The notes beneath the pieces are model-generated. The model ran no database searches and had not been told where the DNA came from. It worked only from the letters and a program-made list of their open reading frames with translations. 64,000 nucleotides of DNA from Liolophura sinensis (Eukaryota > Mollusca > Polyplacophora > Chitonida > Chitonidae), in assembly GCF_032854445.1 (NCBI RefSeq), contig NC_088296.1:6253435-6317434 (forward strand), in the 5' to 3' direction. This document shows, piece after piece, positions 34,513-46,150 of the stretch; position 1 is the first letter of the stretch, and each line of letters opens with the position of its first letter. A program made the position numbers and the translations under genes.

Positions 34513-34950
34513 GAGAGCTGGTCAATGGTCACGCGTAATCGGTCAAATCCGGCCTCTTTTCAATTTAACTCGGGGTTGTATTCTAACTGTTCATTTAAAT
34601 CCACTGGCTTCCTCTCCGGCCGTAAGTGGGAAGGTCTTGCAGCAACCTGTGGATGGTTGTGGGTTTCCCCCGGGCTCTGCCCGGTTTCCACCCACCATAA
34701 TGCTGGTCGCCATCGTATAAGTGAAATATTCTTGAGTATGGCGTAAAACACCCATCAAATAAATAAATAAATCAACCAAATTTAAATCCAGAAATTAACA
34801 CGCTACCCAGCACCAAGAAAATTGTTGCAGCAAATTGCTACAAGACTATGTTCAACATTACTCTTAAACATTATTAGATATGGGGGAGAACACCTTAATC
34901 TAATAATCTGAAAACGAAATTTAAATGACAAATATAGAAATATTTATCTT
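34513..34950 (-). repeat. Rest of the inverted element X copy, split by a SINE-1
   Basis: 34513-34603 reads 'gtcaatggtcacgcgtaatc', 'atccggcctcttttcaattt' and 'ctgttcatttaaatcca'. After the SINE it resumes with 'gaaattaacacgctacccag', which agrees with the X middle seen at 40.83-40.86 kb. Confidence 0.7.
34604..34779 (+). repeat. SINE-1, 5'-truncated, with an 11-bp target-site duplication
   Basis: The copy starts at 'ctggcttcctctccggccg', keeps the whole 3' domain and ends in (AAAT)n. ATTTAAATCCA occurs on both sides (34593-34603 and 34780-34790). This is direct evidence for retroposition by target-primed insertion, into an existing element X copy. Confidence 0.95.
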
Positions 34951-34954
34951 GCGT

Positions 34955-35725
34955 TCTTACAAGTGTCTTCACAATGCTCATTCAACAGCTATTAGCTTCT
35001 AAATGCCAGACACAGACGTTGCGTTATGAAGCACCTTCAGCAGCTCATTGCAAGCACACCCTGTCTGTCTAGCCTGTTCCAGATGGAAAACAGCCAGCAC
35101 CTGTATGACTTTCACTTGTTCGTGTGGGTGTTTCTTAGAGACAGAATAAATATAAATATACATTTAGGGCACAGAAGCGTCAGTAGGAACAATACCAGTG
35201 ACGTAGAACAAATCTGTGGTATGAAAACAGTTGACACGCTTAGGTCTTCATCTTCGTCGGCTTCATCTTCATCCTCCCACTCTGACGAAGAAGGAATGAA
35301 AGAAAGAAGGATGATATAAATCACATCGTGGTGCTTATAATATAAAAAAACACAAGGAATGGGTTATAGTTCTTAAAATGAGGATATAACCAAAAAGTCC
35401 AAAAGATGAATGATTTTAAATCCACCCAAGCATTGGTAGGAACGTTTAAACAGCACAGGCTGTATACCAGGTCTGTTTATGTGAATCCTTAACAGCATGA
35501 CCAACATAAACACCCCAAGACTGTGTCTGCCAAAACTGCTTCCAAGTTACCTGCCCTTGTTTATGCTTGGCTGTTTACCAGAATTATCCACAAATACATT
35601 GTGTAAAGTTCAATGGGATTTCATACTAGCGGATTGGACCTTTGACGTGTTCTCTGGGGTTAGAGTTCGAATTTGACTGAATATAGCTCAGGTGAATACT
35701 AAAAAATTCTATAATAAAATACTTA
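34955..35725. other. Intergenic sequence, nothing recognised
   Basis: A 97-codon plus frame at 35026-35319 has a Ser run and an acidic end, but it starts and stops in ordinary AT-rich DNA with an open frame on the other strand too. I do not call it a gene. Confidence 0.5.
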
Positions 35726-35726
35726 C

Positions 35727-36020
35727 AGCATAGAGAGTAAAACCAGAGTAGCAACAACGGTCTGATGCATGCAGTTGGCACATAATCACACGTATCTCTT
35801 GAAATACGGCCTGTTCTCATTTTACCTCGGGTTAGATTTTATTCATACCTAAGCATGGCCCCAGTAGTATTATGTAAACAAAATTGCAGTCATGACAGAT
35901 GCCATTTATTACACTTCTAGAATTACTCCGAATACTGTGCTGTCATGACAGTTGACAAAGAATCACGTTAAACTGTGCAAAGGGATCAGACTTTGGGAAT
36001 GCTTAGCTCAAGCCTGGCCA
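35727..36020 (-). repeat. Element X, inverted copy
   Basis: The core 'acagcatagagagtaaaacc' comes first, then 'gaaatacggcctgttctcat', 'agcatggccccagtag', 'ctccgaatactgtgctgtca' and 'tttgggaatgcttagctcaa'. All are in the inverted order of copy 2. Confidence 0.75.
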
Positions 36021-36089
36021 AAGTCATGATGTTACTGTGTGCATGTACTCTTACGCTTAGTAGTGTCACAGTCATGATGAGCTTAACCC

Positions 36090-36347
36090 GGGGCCTCCGT
36101 GGCTCAGCGCGCAAGCGCAACGTAATGACCCAGGAGTCTCTCACCAATGCGGTCGCTGGGAGTTCAAGTCCAGCTCATGCTGGCTTCCTTTTCGGCCGTA
36201 AGTGGGGAAGGTTTTCCAGCAGACTGAGGATGGTCGTGGGTTCCCCTGGGATATGTCCCGTTTCCTCCCACCATATTGCTGCCCGCCGTCGTATAAGTGA
36301 AATGTTCTTGAGTACGGCGTAAAACACCAATCAAATAAATAAATAAA
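36090..36347 (+). repeat. SINE-1, full length
   Basis: The head is 'ggggcctccgtggctcagcg' with a few bases lost after the A box. It is followed by 'gacccaggagtctctcacca', the B-box-like 'gggagttcaagtcc' and the complete 3' domain, and it ends in AAATAAATAAA. A 115-codon frame over it is spurious. Confidence 0.93.
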
Positions 36348-36349
36348 CG

Positions 36350-37305
36350 AGCTTCACCACCGTGGATATTACATAAGCTCAGCCTTAATTAGGTTCATCT
36401 TCTGTTTGTCACTATTTCAAAGGATTCTGTTAAAAAGTACCACATAACTCGTTTTTATGAAACAACTAAAGACATGGGTGATTCTGACGGGCTGCAAGTC
36501 GCAGTATAAACATACCGTATCTTCCGTAACGTCAGATTGCTTGTGTGCGGCCTGCGTATTGTATGAGCACACAATAAAGAACAAATGAAAAACATAGCTT
36601 TGGGCCGTTTTTTTAAAGGCCGAGAAGAGTTTTGCGAGTTCCCCATTGACTTTTTTAAACTGTCACTAGTTAGGGTTAGAAGATATTTATACAAGCCGTT
36701 ATATTTGTCGACTTCGTTTTACCGTAAGGCCAGTGCCTGCATTAAATCGTCATACAGTACTTTATTATCAGCTCCAACACAGCACTATCCAATGTTTAGG
36801 TCTCTCTGAGAAAAACTGCGGGCTTCAGAACATTCGCCCATTTGCTTTAGGGGATAGAAATCTACGAGAAACCTTTTCCCCTGACCGAAATTCCATACAA
36901 TATATCATTCAGTGAAAAGTGAAGCCACTGTATTCACAGAAATCTTTTCTTTCTCTTCACTGGATCTCACTACAGACCTTGTGTGGGGAATCGATTCTCT
37001 GATAGTTTTGTCTCCCGGTACGCTTACATATGGGAATGACAGCCCGCGATGTCGTCGGTCTGATTGCGAAGATTTAACTAATTTGACAGACAAATTGCCC
37101 GAAGGTAATGTCATCCGAAAACCACGTCCTGTTAGAGAGTAACCGATTCACACCGATAAATGTTCGGTTATTTGTCCTGTAGGAAATGGCTCGTGCCTTT
37201 CACGTCTGGCAAAATCAGGCTCCGACAAACGAGATGTAAGAGCGCCCGCACTGTAATCGACGCCCCCGGATAAAGTCCAGTTGCGCATGAACGTCTGTGC
37301 TTGCT
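36350..37305. other. Intergenic sequence, nothing recognised
   Basis: Overlapping frames on both strands near 36905-37142 (76 and 69 codons) are the only slightly unusual point. No domain is recognised in them. Confidence 0.45.
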
Positions 37306-37309
37306 AAAT

Positions 37310-37625
37310 TCCAAGCCACCAAATAACAAGTAGAAACAGTTGCAATTGAAGCGCAACTGATATACATAATTTGACTAATGACGGATTAATCTAGGATGGT
37401 ACACTAGATGGATAATGGGTTTGCAATTACAACCCCCCACCCCCCCCCCCCCCACCCCCACCCCCCCCGCTCGAATCTGCTTCTCTTTGCAAAAATGCAT
37501 CTTGTCTTACTCTAAATACCTTCTCGGTTTTTTGGTGGTTTGTGTTAAACGCTGTTTTGGAGATTGGTCTCCCGATTATTGACAAGGCAAGCCCATTTTG
37601 ATTAAGCTCTGGTATGCATGTTTTG
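37310..37625. repeat. Diverged repeat shared with 31250-31560
   Basis: Both contain 'gaagcgcaactgatatacat'-like sequence ('caaagcgcaaccgatataca' at 31.28 kb) and 'ttggtggtttgtgttaaacg'-like sequence ('ttggtggtttttgttatacg'). A C-rich run (37431-37470) lies within it. Confidence 0.55.
37431..37470. repeat. Poly-C rich run
   Basis: Blocks of C separated by single A residues. The Gly-rich minus-strand frame is an artefact. Confidence 0.95.
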
Positions 37626-37879
37626 ACGACTAGGTTCAACTTGCACGGGGAATAAGGATTATACTACGGATACAAAGAACCAAGTAACAACAACAGTTTG
37701 ACTGATTGACACTGAACAGTGCTCTCAAGACTTTTCCACCTTTTAACTTCAGTAAAGTTTATGGAGAAAAAAGAGCACGTTAATTTCTAAAGGGGATATA
37801 TGTGACTGATAGAGAAAGAATAGTGTCCAGCATTGGCATTGTTTGTACAAGAGCAAACATAAATACATCAGGGATAAAA

Positions 37880-38132
37880 TTTATTTATCTGACAGGTGTT
37901 TTACGCCGTACTCAAGAATATTTCAATTATTTGACAGCGGCCAGCGTTAGGGTTGGGCGGAAACTGGACAGAGCCCGGAGTAAACCCACGGCCATCTAAA
38001 GGTTGATGACAGACCTTCCCACGTACGCCCGGAGAGGAATCCAGCATAAGTTGGACTCACAATGATCACAATGGTGAGAGGCTTCATTGCGCCGCCCTGG
38101 CGTGCTGACAACCTCGGCCACGGAGCCCCATT
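37880..38132 (-). repeat. SINE-1, full length, with a 10-bp target-site duplication
   Basis: Tail TTTATTTATC at the left, tRNA-like head ending 'cggccacggagccccat' at the right. AGGGATAAAA occurs at 37870-37879 and again at 38134-38143, flanking the copy exactly as expected for a SINE. Confidence 0.95.
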
Positions 38133-38629
38133 TAGGGATAAAAAGGCCCTAGTATACATGCATCCACTCTCCAGTGGGTGTTGATAGTTTTGGCCTCGAA
38201 ACTTTGTGTGGCTTTGTTTTCCACATTTCGTTTTTAGTCTGGAAAGTTTTCTTGGGCAGTTTCAATATGCCCTACGCACACAGGAAAAACATAACAAAGC
38301 TGATGACCAAAGCAGACATCCGTTATCCGATTAACACAAAGAAAACCCCTCAAGCTTCGCTGATAACCTTTTCGCTGTCAGTAACAAGTATGGTAGGAAA
38401 CAATAGGGGCTGGAAAGCGTGGGAGTATACACGGGACAAGATCAGTAGACACCCATAAATAGGCCTGAAGGGTTAATGGATAGTCAGTTTTTATTTACCA
38501 CTAAATCTATTTTCGTGTCTTGTTTTGAACGGGCAAGAAATAATAAGCTGTCTTCTGCAGCGCTTTTTAAAAAATAAGATGACGCCACGTGATATACTCT
38601 GGAGAAAAGGTATGACCTCCTTGCTCTGT

Positions 38630-39780
38630 AAATGCATTTGTTGTTCTTCATCTCAGTCTATATGAATGCGTTTGGTTTTCCCTGTCTGGGTGAATACATT
38701 TGTTGTTCTTTATCTCAGTCTATATGAATGCGTTTGGTTTTCCCAGTCTGGGTAAATGCATTTGTTTTTTCTTTATCTCAGTCTATATGAATGCGTTTGG
38801 TTTTCCAGTCTGGGTTAATTCATTTGTTTTTCTTTATCTCAGTCTATATGCATGCGTTTGGTTTTCCCAGTCTGGGTGAATGCATTTGTTTTTTCTTTAT
38901 CTTACTCTATATGAATGCGTTTGGTTTTCCCAGTCTGGGTGAATGCATTTGTTGTTCGTTTTCCCAGTGGTGATGAATACATTCGTTGTCCTTTTTCTTC
39001 AATCGATATGAAGGCATTTGTTGTTCATTTTAACTTCTAGATGAATGCATATGTTGTTCGTTTTCCCAGTGTGGATGTATTTATGTGTGGTCGATTTTCT
39101 CAGTCAAGATATTACACTTGTTCGTTTTTCCAGTGTAGATAAATGCATTTCTTGCCAGTTTCCTAAGTTTGAATGAACCGTTTATCGTCTATTTCCCTAG
39201 TCTAGATTTATGCATTAGCTGTCCGTTTGTCCACTGAAGGTAAATGCCTTTCCCATCCGTTTTTCCACTGTAGGTAAATGCATTAACTGTCTGGTTTTCC
39301 ACTGTAGGTAACTGCATTTGCTGTCCGTTTTTTCACTGTAGGTAAATGCATTTCCCGTCCCTTTTTCTTCTGTAGGTAAATGCATTTGTTTTCTGTTTTT
39401 CCACTGTCGGTAATTCCATTAGCTGTCCGTTTCTTGCACTGTAGATAAATGTATTTGCCGTTCGTTTTTCCATAGGAGGTAAATGCATTTGCCGTCCGTT
39501 TTTCCACTATGGGTATGGGTAGTATTTGCCGTCCGTTTTTACAACGTGGGTAAATGCATTAGCTGTCCGTTTTTTTTCTCTGTAGGTAAATGCATTTTCC
39601 GTTCGTTTTTCCACTGTAGGTAAATTCATTTTCCGTTCGTTTTTCCACTGTAGGTAAATGCCTTTCATTCATTAATTGGCCGTTTTTCCACAGTGGATAA
39701 ATGCATGTGTCCGTTTTTGCAGTGTAGGTGCAGACATTTGTCGTTCGTTTTCTCAGTAAACCTGTATTCGTTGTAGCTTT
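38630..39780. repeat. 1.15-kb minisatellite with two organisations
   Basis: From about 38630 to 38960 the array is dimeric. 'tatgaatgcg' recurs every 61-63 bp (38661, 38723, 38786, 38847, 38910), alternating with a related 31-bp unit ('tgaatgcatttgtt'). From about 39000 to 39750 it is monomeric with a 33-34 bp unit ('gtaaatgcatttgccgtccg', 'tttttccactgtag'). The open frames over it are repeat artefacts. Confidence 0.92.
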
Positions 39781-40674
39781 TCTTCGTCTACAGAAAATAC
39801 ACAATAGCACTTCATACGTATAGCATGACAGCATTTCTACTTTTTATTTCACAACATATGTACATAAGTAAGCAAATATTGCTTTATCAAGCAGTATGCA
39901 TGGCATACAGTGAAGGCAAACGACGCTGATAAATGCACTGGGCAAAGCTTTGTGGTAGCCTTATAAAGTTGGCCCCTGGAGTGATGTATTTGATACCCAC
40001 TCACTTTGTCAAGGTTCATATTTGTGGTAGAAGTCCCTACCCTAAAGCATTTGACAAATGCCATTAAGTGTTTGGGTGAAGCTTCCGTTTAAACATTTCG
40101 TGCACGGGTAATATACGCTCTCTTTATTATGTTTACACTCTGGGGAGACGGAATACCATATCCTATGCACAATCAACACGTTGTGTTTGTTCTTGGATGT
40201 GTCCATCACTTCCAAACTCCACGGTAACAACTTCTAGTACAAAGGAAATACCTTTGATCAGTTGCCATGGATACTGTTGGTCAAAGTATCAATAATACAG
40301 ACTCGCATCCCAACTTATACATGGTCCACTTGCTTTATATTATTACAGCAAATACTAGATGTACAGGAAACGATTGGCTAATCAATAAAGCAAACCGGCC
40401 AATCGTGTAACAATTAAATGTCGTGTTGCATGTAATAATTTGTATCGAATTCTTAGTAAACAGTCCTATGCAGCACGTTTGTTTACACTAAAACTGACTC
40501 TTGCAAAAAAATCCATACCCATTCCTGGGATTTTGAACCTTGCTCAGAGCTGACAGTTTAGCCTGTAGATGAGTTTGTTTACGTGCCACTAATGCGAAGA
40601 ATGGATGAGGTGTCCCACGTCCTGCGGATGCCTTCACAGAGGCCAGTGATCTTTTGTGTGACATGCCATTAATA

Positions 40675-41105
40675 CTATAAGATACGTACAGCATGGAGAG
40701 AAAATCCTGAGCAGGGACGACAGTGTGATAGTTGGCCAATGGGCAAACGTAACCGGTGATATACGGCCTCTTGTCAATTTACCGTAGCAAATTGACAACC
40801 GTTCATTTAACGGTTCACGTAAATGCATAAACAGTAGCAAATTAAACGCCCCCTAGCATGGCTGAGGCAAAATTAGGTAAAAAAACATGGAGCGTTGTAA
40901 ACTGCAATTTATTAGACCTCACTGGTCTGGAATTATTCAAAATGTTGTATTGTCATTACATTTAACATACAGTAACATTAAAACCATGCACAGGGATTAT
41001 GACCTCGGGGATGCTTAGTCCACCAGCAGGGACCAGGCCTCGGGGATGCTTAGTCCACCAGCAGGGACCAGGCCTCGGGGATGCTTAGTCCACCAGCAGA
41101 ATCCT
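40675..41105 (-). repeat. Element X, inverted copy with a 35-bp array at its end
   Basis: In order: 'cgtacagcatggagagaaaa', 'gacagtgtgatagttggcca', 'acgtaaccggtgatatacgg', 'cctcttgtcaatttac', 'agcatggctgaggcaaaatt', 'aatgttgtattgtcattaca', then the 35-bp array. It is one of the most complete copies. Confidence 0.82.
41003..41101 (-). repeat. 35-bp tandem array, about 3 copies
   Basis: 'atgcttagtccaccagcag' starts at 41011, 41046 and 41081, an exact 35-bp period. The unit equals the X terminal motif seen once at 4650-4670 and, inverted, at 1505-1540. Confidence 0.95.
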
Positions 41106-41564
41106 GGTTTATGCGGAAATACAATAGAATTAAGACGTCCACCACAGAGGGAAAACCCAGAGCTAATCTGCTTGTTTCTGATAAAGTGTGTTCGCTTCTC
41201 AGTTCGCCTCGAATCTATGGGACACGTTTGCCTCTATCAGTTTTAATGTTTGCACCGTGTACTGATTTTAGCTCCATATCAATGTTTTAATGGAGTGGGT
41301 TCCGGACTCCATCGGATTCATACTGGTTGTGTTCCTCTGTCTTGCGATAATCATGTAGGCCTCGCAGGCCGAGAAAAAAACCAAAGTAACTTACATTGTA
41401 TTAGCTTATCTGTATTTTTACAAATGTAAGACAGTAGTTGCATAGGCAAGTTATTGTATAAAAAGACGATCAACACATGTCTCTCCGCATCAAATCTTCC
41501 GTACAGGTGTAAATTTCAATCACAGAAACAGAAACATGATGCAAAGTTACTATTAAAATAATTA

Positions 41565-41732
41565 CTGTGAGTTCAAGTCCAATTCATGCTGGCTTCCTCT
41601 CCGGCCGTACGTGGGAAGGTATGTCAGCAACCTGCGGATGGTCGTTTGTTTCTCCCGGGTTCTGCCCGGTTTCCTCCCACCATAATAATGGCCGCCGTGG
41701 TATAAGTGAAGTATTCTTGACAAATAAACAAA
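41565..41732 (+). repeat. SINE-1, partial
   Basis: It starts at the B-box region ('ctgtgagttcaagtcc'), keeps the body and most of the 3' domain, and lacks the 'gtacggcgtaaaacaccaat' part before its A-rich tail. Confidence 0.88.
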
Positions 41733-41739
41733 TACAGAT

Positions 41740-43020
41740 AAAATAAAGGTACGCTCTTTATACAGCGTATGCATATATCAGAATGTTTTTACCTCGCCTT
41801 AGCCCACAAATTTTCTCATGTCTTGAATTTGTTAGATGAAAGGAGAATGGTAAAAGATTTTTAATGGCTTGTAACTTGTGAATAGATGTGGTCCTTATTG
41901 TTTGTTTTTTGTTCCTCAACACATTGATCTGGTCTGGTCGGCAAAGGCGAAAAAAGTTTCTGAAATAAATACCAAAAAAATAAATTCTGTGTTGTGTGAC
42001 CATAAATTTCCACTTAACACCAAATTCTCTGGGGATTCCGCAAGGCCAGTCTTGTATCACTTTGGACTCAAAGGCTTGTGCTTGGGAACACTCAATCAAA
42101 GTCATCTCAAGAAAAATCTGTCACAATGTGAGTCTTTTAGGCCATATGGCTTTTTATAATTTTGTGGGATTTTTTTTTTCATAAAGACTTTACTTGCGTC
42201 AAAATGAATTTTGCGGAATCTCCCGCTGACAAATCAGTTTAAAAGGAAGGAAGAAGTGGAAGACGAACTGTAATCGAAGTTCTGTTTTGTATGAAGATTT
42301 TATTGTTATTTACATTCAGAGGAATCGTTTATTTTTTTTTTCGTGTGTATACGATTACATACCTCGTAACATTGCGCTCGTGGCTGTATAACTTCACAGT
42401 GGTTTAATTAATAGGAACTGACAGCGCGATTCTACAATATTCTCCCAAGAGGAAGTATTTACGGAACATAATGTATATACACGTCAAATCAATTCTTAAC
42501 AAAAAAAACAAAACAAAAAAAAAAACTCTCACTGGAATCATAAAAACAGAAAACGGCTAACTTACGACAAGTTCCTAAGAACTACTGCACTTTCGCAATC
42601 AAATGCGGAAAGCGTTCCCAAGTAAGAAGCCAGAGAGCCAGCTACTTTTTTTACAAAACGAATATGTAGATGTTGGATTTAAAAATTTCTATAAAAAAAA
42701 AATAACTTAGTCTCTCTCCGGTATATGTTTACCTATAGTTAAGAAATACTTATTTAATTCAAGGTCACTTCACGTCATACACAAGAATTGGTCACTTAAA
42801 AGATAGCCGTCAGTTGTAAAGGTGGAAGAAACCGAAGAGCTCGTGGTAAACTGCAGACCATTGGCAAATCACTGACGAACTTATCCACACGTAAACGTTT
42901 TATGAAATATAAGCGTTTAGTCTATTAACACATTTCTGTTCTGTTAACACTATGTTTAACATTTAAAGAGATATCTTTATTATGGTACATGAGAACATGT
43001 GAAATGTTTTCAAAATAATG
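41740..43020. other. Intergenic sequence, nothing recognised
   Basis: AT-rich. Overlapping frames of 93 and 115 codons on opposite strands (41758-42159) have no recognisable domain. A weak SINE-1-like trace ('agtcagttgtaaaggtggaa'-type) near 42780-42890 is too decayed to call. Confidence 0.45.
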
Positions 43021-43023
43021 TGA

Positions 43024-43104
43024 TCATAATGCTGGCCGCCGTCGTATAAGTGAAATATTCGTGAGTAAGGGGTAAAACACCAATCAAATAAATAAATAAA
43101 TGAA
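43024..43104 (+). repeat. SINE-1 3' end only
   Basis: It reads 'cataatgctggccgccgtcg', 'tataagtgaaatattcgtga', 'ggtaaaacaccaatcaaata' plus an AAAT tail. Confidence 0.92.
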
Positions 43105-43242
43105 ATAATATGATAAATATTTTATTAACTACAAATGGTCCAGTTAACTTAATTTTGTTTTATTAGGTGCAAACAAAAAAAATGGCGATACACATGAAAC
43201 AGTGTTTACATATATATGTTAACATATGACATTTTCTGTTTA

Positions 43243-43502
43243 TTTATTTATTCGATTGGTGTTTTACGCCGTGCTCAAGAATATTTCACTTACACGACGA
43301 CGGTCAGCATTATGGTGGGAGGAAACCGGGCACAGCCACGAGGAAACCCACGACCGTCCGCAGGTTGTGGGCAGACCTTCCCACGTACGGCGGGAGAGGA
43401 AGCCAGCATGAGACTTAAACTCACAGCGACGGCGCTGGTGAGAGGCTCCTGGGTCAGTACGCTGCGCTAGCGTGCTAACCAAGTGAGCCACGGAGTCCCT
43501 CT
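43243..43502 (-). repeat. SINE-1, full length, with a 13-bp target-site duplication
   Basis: CATTTTCTGTTTA occurs at 43230-43242 and 43503-43515. Between them lies a complete minus-strand copy, with the tRNA-like head ending 'agtgagccacggagtccc' and the tail TTTATTTATTC. It is one of the best preserved copies. Confidence 0.96.
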
Positions 43503-43515
43503 CATTTTCTGTTTA

Positions 43516-45320
43516 AAGATGTCACATGTTTATTATGGTAAATACTTTTACGTGCTTCATACACATGACTTGCCGAAATGCACACTATCTTGACTTCGCA
43601 AACAGTCACACGAGCGTCGTTGACAAGTCCATGCCGATTTTGAATCCGTTTTGAATCAGCACCATGAGATAGCCGACTAGTAATTATGTTTAGCCCATTT
43701 TACACAGAAAATATTTGGATAACGGTTAAAGTGTTTTTTTTTTCAGATTTTTAAAATCAGCCCGAATTCCTTAGTCATGTCCGAAAGAGACTAGGGAGGT
43801 AACAAATACGAGTTTAAAAATGTTCCGAGCACCAGTTTTGAAACTTTATTCAAAGATTGAATAAAATAGGAATAAATCAGCTTTTGTCAGGGAATGAATA
43901 TTTTTTAAAGCTCACAAACCACCGTAACTCATCCGTTGTTGTTGTTTTGCTTCGCCTGTCTGTTTGAGAGTTCGCCGTTTGCAAACTGTCATAAATCAGA
44001 AGAAGAGGAAATTATCACGATTTTTCGTTGTTTATACCTAGAAAGTTAATTTATTTATATTTTGAAGCCAATTTCACAATTATCATCATGGAGTGTACCA
44101 ATCAAATTTCTGCAGAAACCCGGCTAAGCTTTAGAAAGTTTCACGTTTGTGGATTTCATGTCTGGTCAATTTTTATCGCAGCCGACTGAACGATCCTTAG
44201 CCACCTAACAGACGTTAGACGGCTACAGTGTGTCCCAGCGACTGAAAGGCGAACGCCTATATCGCTCGGTTACTGCCTACTCCACGTTAGAATTTAGTAT
44301 AAACTTTTCCATTTACGTTATAATATCTCATTATAGTAAAAAAAAAATGAATCCTCTACTGATGACAAAATTACTCAGTGATTATACTGCACCATACATA
44401 ATCTTTTAGGGGGTTATCTTAAATGTCACTTAACAGATATCAAACGAACCGCAATCGTATTAAGGAGAAAAAAAGCCGGCATATTTTCCGTGTGCTTATC
44501 ACGAAAATAAGGTGGTTGATTTGAGCCGTTTGCTGATATTAGTGAAATAACGCCTTTCTTCTAGTTATGCTGGAATAGGCCGAGGTTTTCAGATCGCTCA
44601 GAAACAGTGTAAATTGTCTGTCGAAATGAGATGGATTTTTGCCAAACAATCCCCGCATAGTTCTCCCTCTTATCTATCTGTGCGAAAGCGCGTGGGAAGA
44701 AATAAGGTACAGGGAATCGATCAGCCCCAGCTGGATTGTAATGAGCTCGTTGAAGAGAAAGCAGAAAGGATGTCTTGGACATTTGGCGGTCCTCTTTGCT
44801 GAATGGGATTCTCTACGGAAGCCCGTTACTAACACCAGCTAGTAATAGCATCGGTTTTGAGAACTCTCAGTTCTGTTACGGTTAGAATTTGTGCTTTGAA
44901 AACTAAAGTGTTTTAGGGATATCTTTTGTTCACAAGTTCTCCTAAAAATCACGTCTTTCTTTCATGTTTAGATAAATTCAACGGCTGTGATCGCAAACCA
45001 CATTATCGACGGGGAAAGACAACTAAGTTTTGTTATTGATAGATATATCGTCATTCAAATTAGTTATGCACAAATAATACGGACTAAACATGCCCTAGGC
45101 AAGAAAAAATGACCGTTATATTCCAAGAGAAATACTGTAGGTGATGTATAATTGCATCTATTTATTTTTGAAATGTTTATGGAAATACGAAATCTGAAGA
45201 GAATCTTTTAGATTGCCAAGGCTGGAACAAACAAGAATAGAGTATGTGGTAGCCATTACACCATATCTAGTGGTTATGTGTACTCAGTGTTATATAGTAC
45301 ATGTAATGCAAAGGACAACA
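43516..45320. other. Intergenic sequence, nothing recognised
   Basis: No gene or repeat family is recognised. Small overlapping frames near 44560-44840 have no known domain. Confidence 0.5.
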
Positions 45321-45324
45321 GAAC

Positions 45325-45366
45325 AGAGGTTGAAACTGAGCAGCGACAACAGTGTGATAGTTGGGG
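45325..45366 (-). repeat. Element X core fragment
   Basis: It reads 'tgaaactgagcagcgacaac', 'agtgtgatagttgg', like the inverted X core followed by its next segment. The 36-bp-type repeats begin within 50 bp. Confidence 0.6.
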
Positions 45367-45404
45367 AACTTTGTGTATGTCTGAGCACTTCCCGGAGGTT
45401 TGAG

Positions 45405-46150
45405 CACATCGTTGATGTTTGAGCACTTCGTAGAGCTTTGAGCTCCTCGTGTAGATAACAGTACTTCATTAGAGCACCTCCAGCAAGCTCGTGGAGGTTT
45501 AAGTACTTTGCGAAGGCTAGGAAGCTATTGATGTTTAAGTACCTTGTATAGGTTGTCAACTTTATTAACGTTTTAGTACTTTGTACTACTTTGTAGAGGT
45601 TGTCCACTTCATTGATGTTTAAGTATTCTTTATTCTTATTTATGTACTTTGTGAAGGTTGGGACACTATTGATGTTTGAGTACTTTGTAGAGGTTGGGAA
45701 GCTATTGATGTTTGGGTACTTTGTGGAGGTTGGGGCACTATTGATAATTGGGTACTTTGTGAAGGTTGCGACACTATTGATGTTTGAGTACTTTGTGAAG
45801 GTTGGGACACTGTTGATGTTTGGGTACTTTGTGAACGTTGCGACACTATTGATGTTTGAGTACTTTGTGAAGGTTGGGACACTGTTGATGTTTGGGTACT
45901 TTGTGAAGGTTGGAACACTATTGATGTTTGGGTACTTTGTGAAGGTTGGGACACTATTGATGTTTGGGTACTTTGTGAAGGTTGGGACACTATTGATGTT
46001 TGAGTACTTTGTAGAGGTTGGGACACTATTGATGTTTGAGTACTTTGTGAAGGTTGGGACACTATTGATGTTTGAGTACTTTGTAGAAGTTGTAGCACTT
46101 TATTGATGTTTTAGTACTTTATAGGGGCTGGTGCACTTTGTGGCGGTTTT
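45405..46150 (+). repeat. 36-bp minisatellite
   Basis: The regular part is 45669-46095, about 12 units of 36 bp with 'ttgatgtttgggtactttgt' and 'gaaggttgggacacta'. Degenerate units flank it on both sides, and one more lies near 46215-46280. Because 36 is a multiple of three, a 168-codon frame on plus (45600-46106) and a 152-codon frame on minus stay open over the same DNA. Two opposed frames of this kind are the signature of a stop-free repeat, not of a gene. Confidence 0.95.

Noticed and set aside
34070-34532. 151- and 118-codon minus frames with 16-residue repeats
   Set aside because: They cover the 48-bp array of the element X core in two registers. The same core elsewhere is not open.
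35026-35319. 97-codon frame with a Ser run and an acidic end
   Set aside because: Low-complexity TCTTC/TCATC sequence explains the Ser run, and the opposite strand is open as well. There is no recognisable domain.
36905-37142. Overlapping frames of 76 (plus) and 69 (minus) codons in unique sequence
   Set aside because: Length is within chance for 64 kb, no domain is recognised, and there is no supporting splice or promoter signal.
45600-46106. 168-codon plus frame and an opposed 152-codon minus frame with 12-residue repeats
   Set aside because: Both come from a 36-bp minisatellite without stop codons. Opposed open frames over the same repeat are expected by chance.
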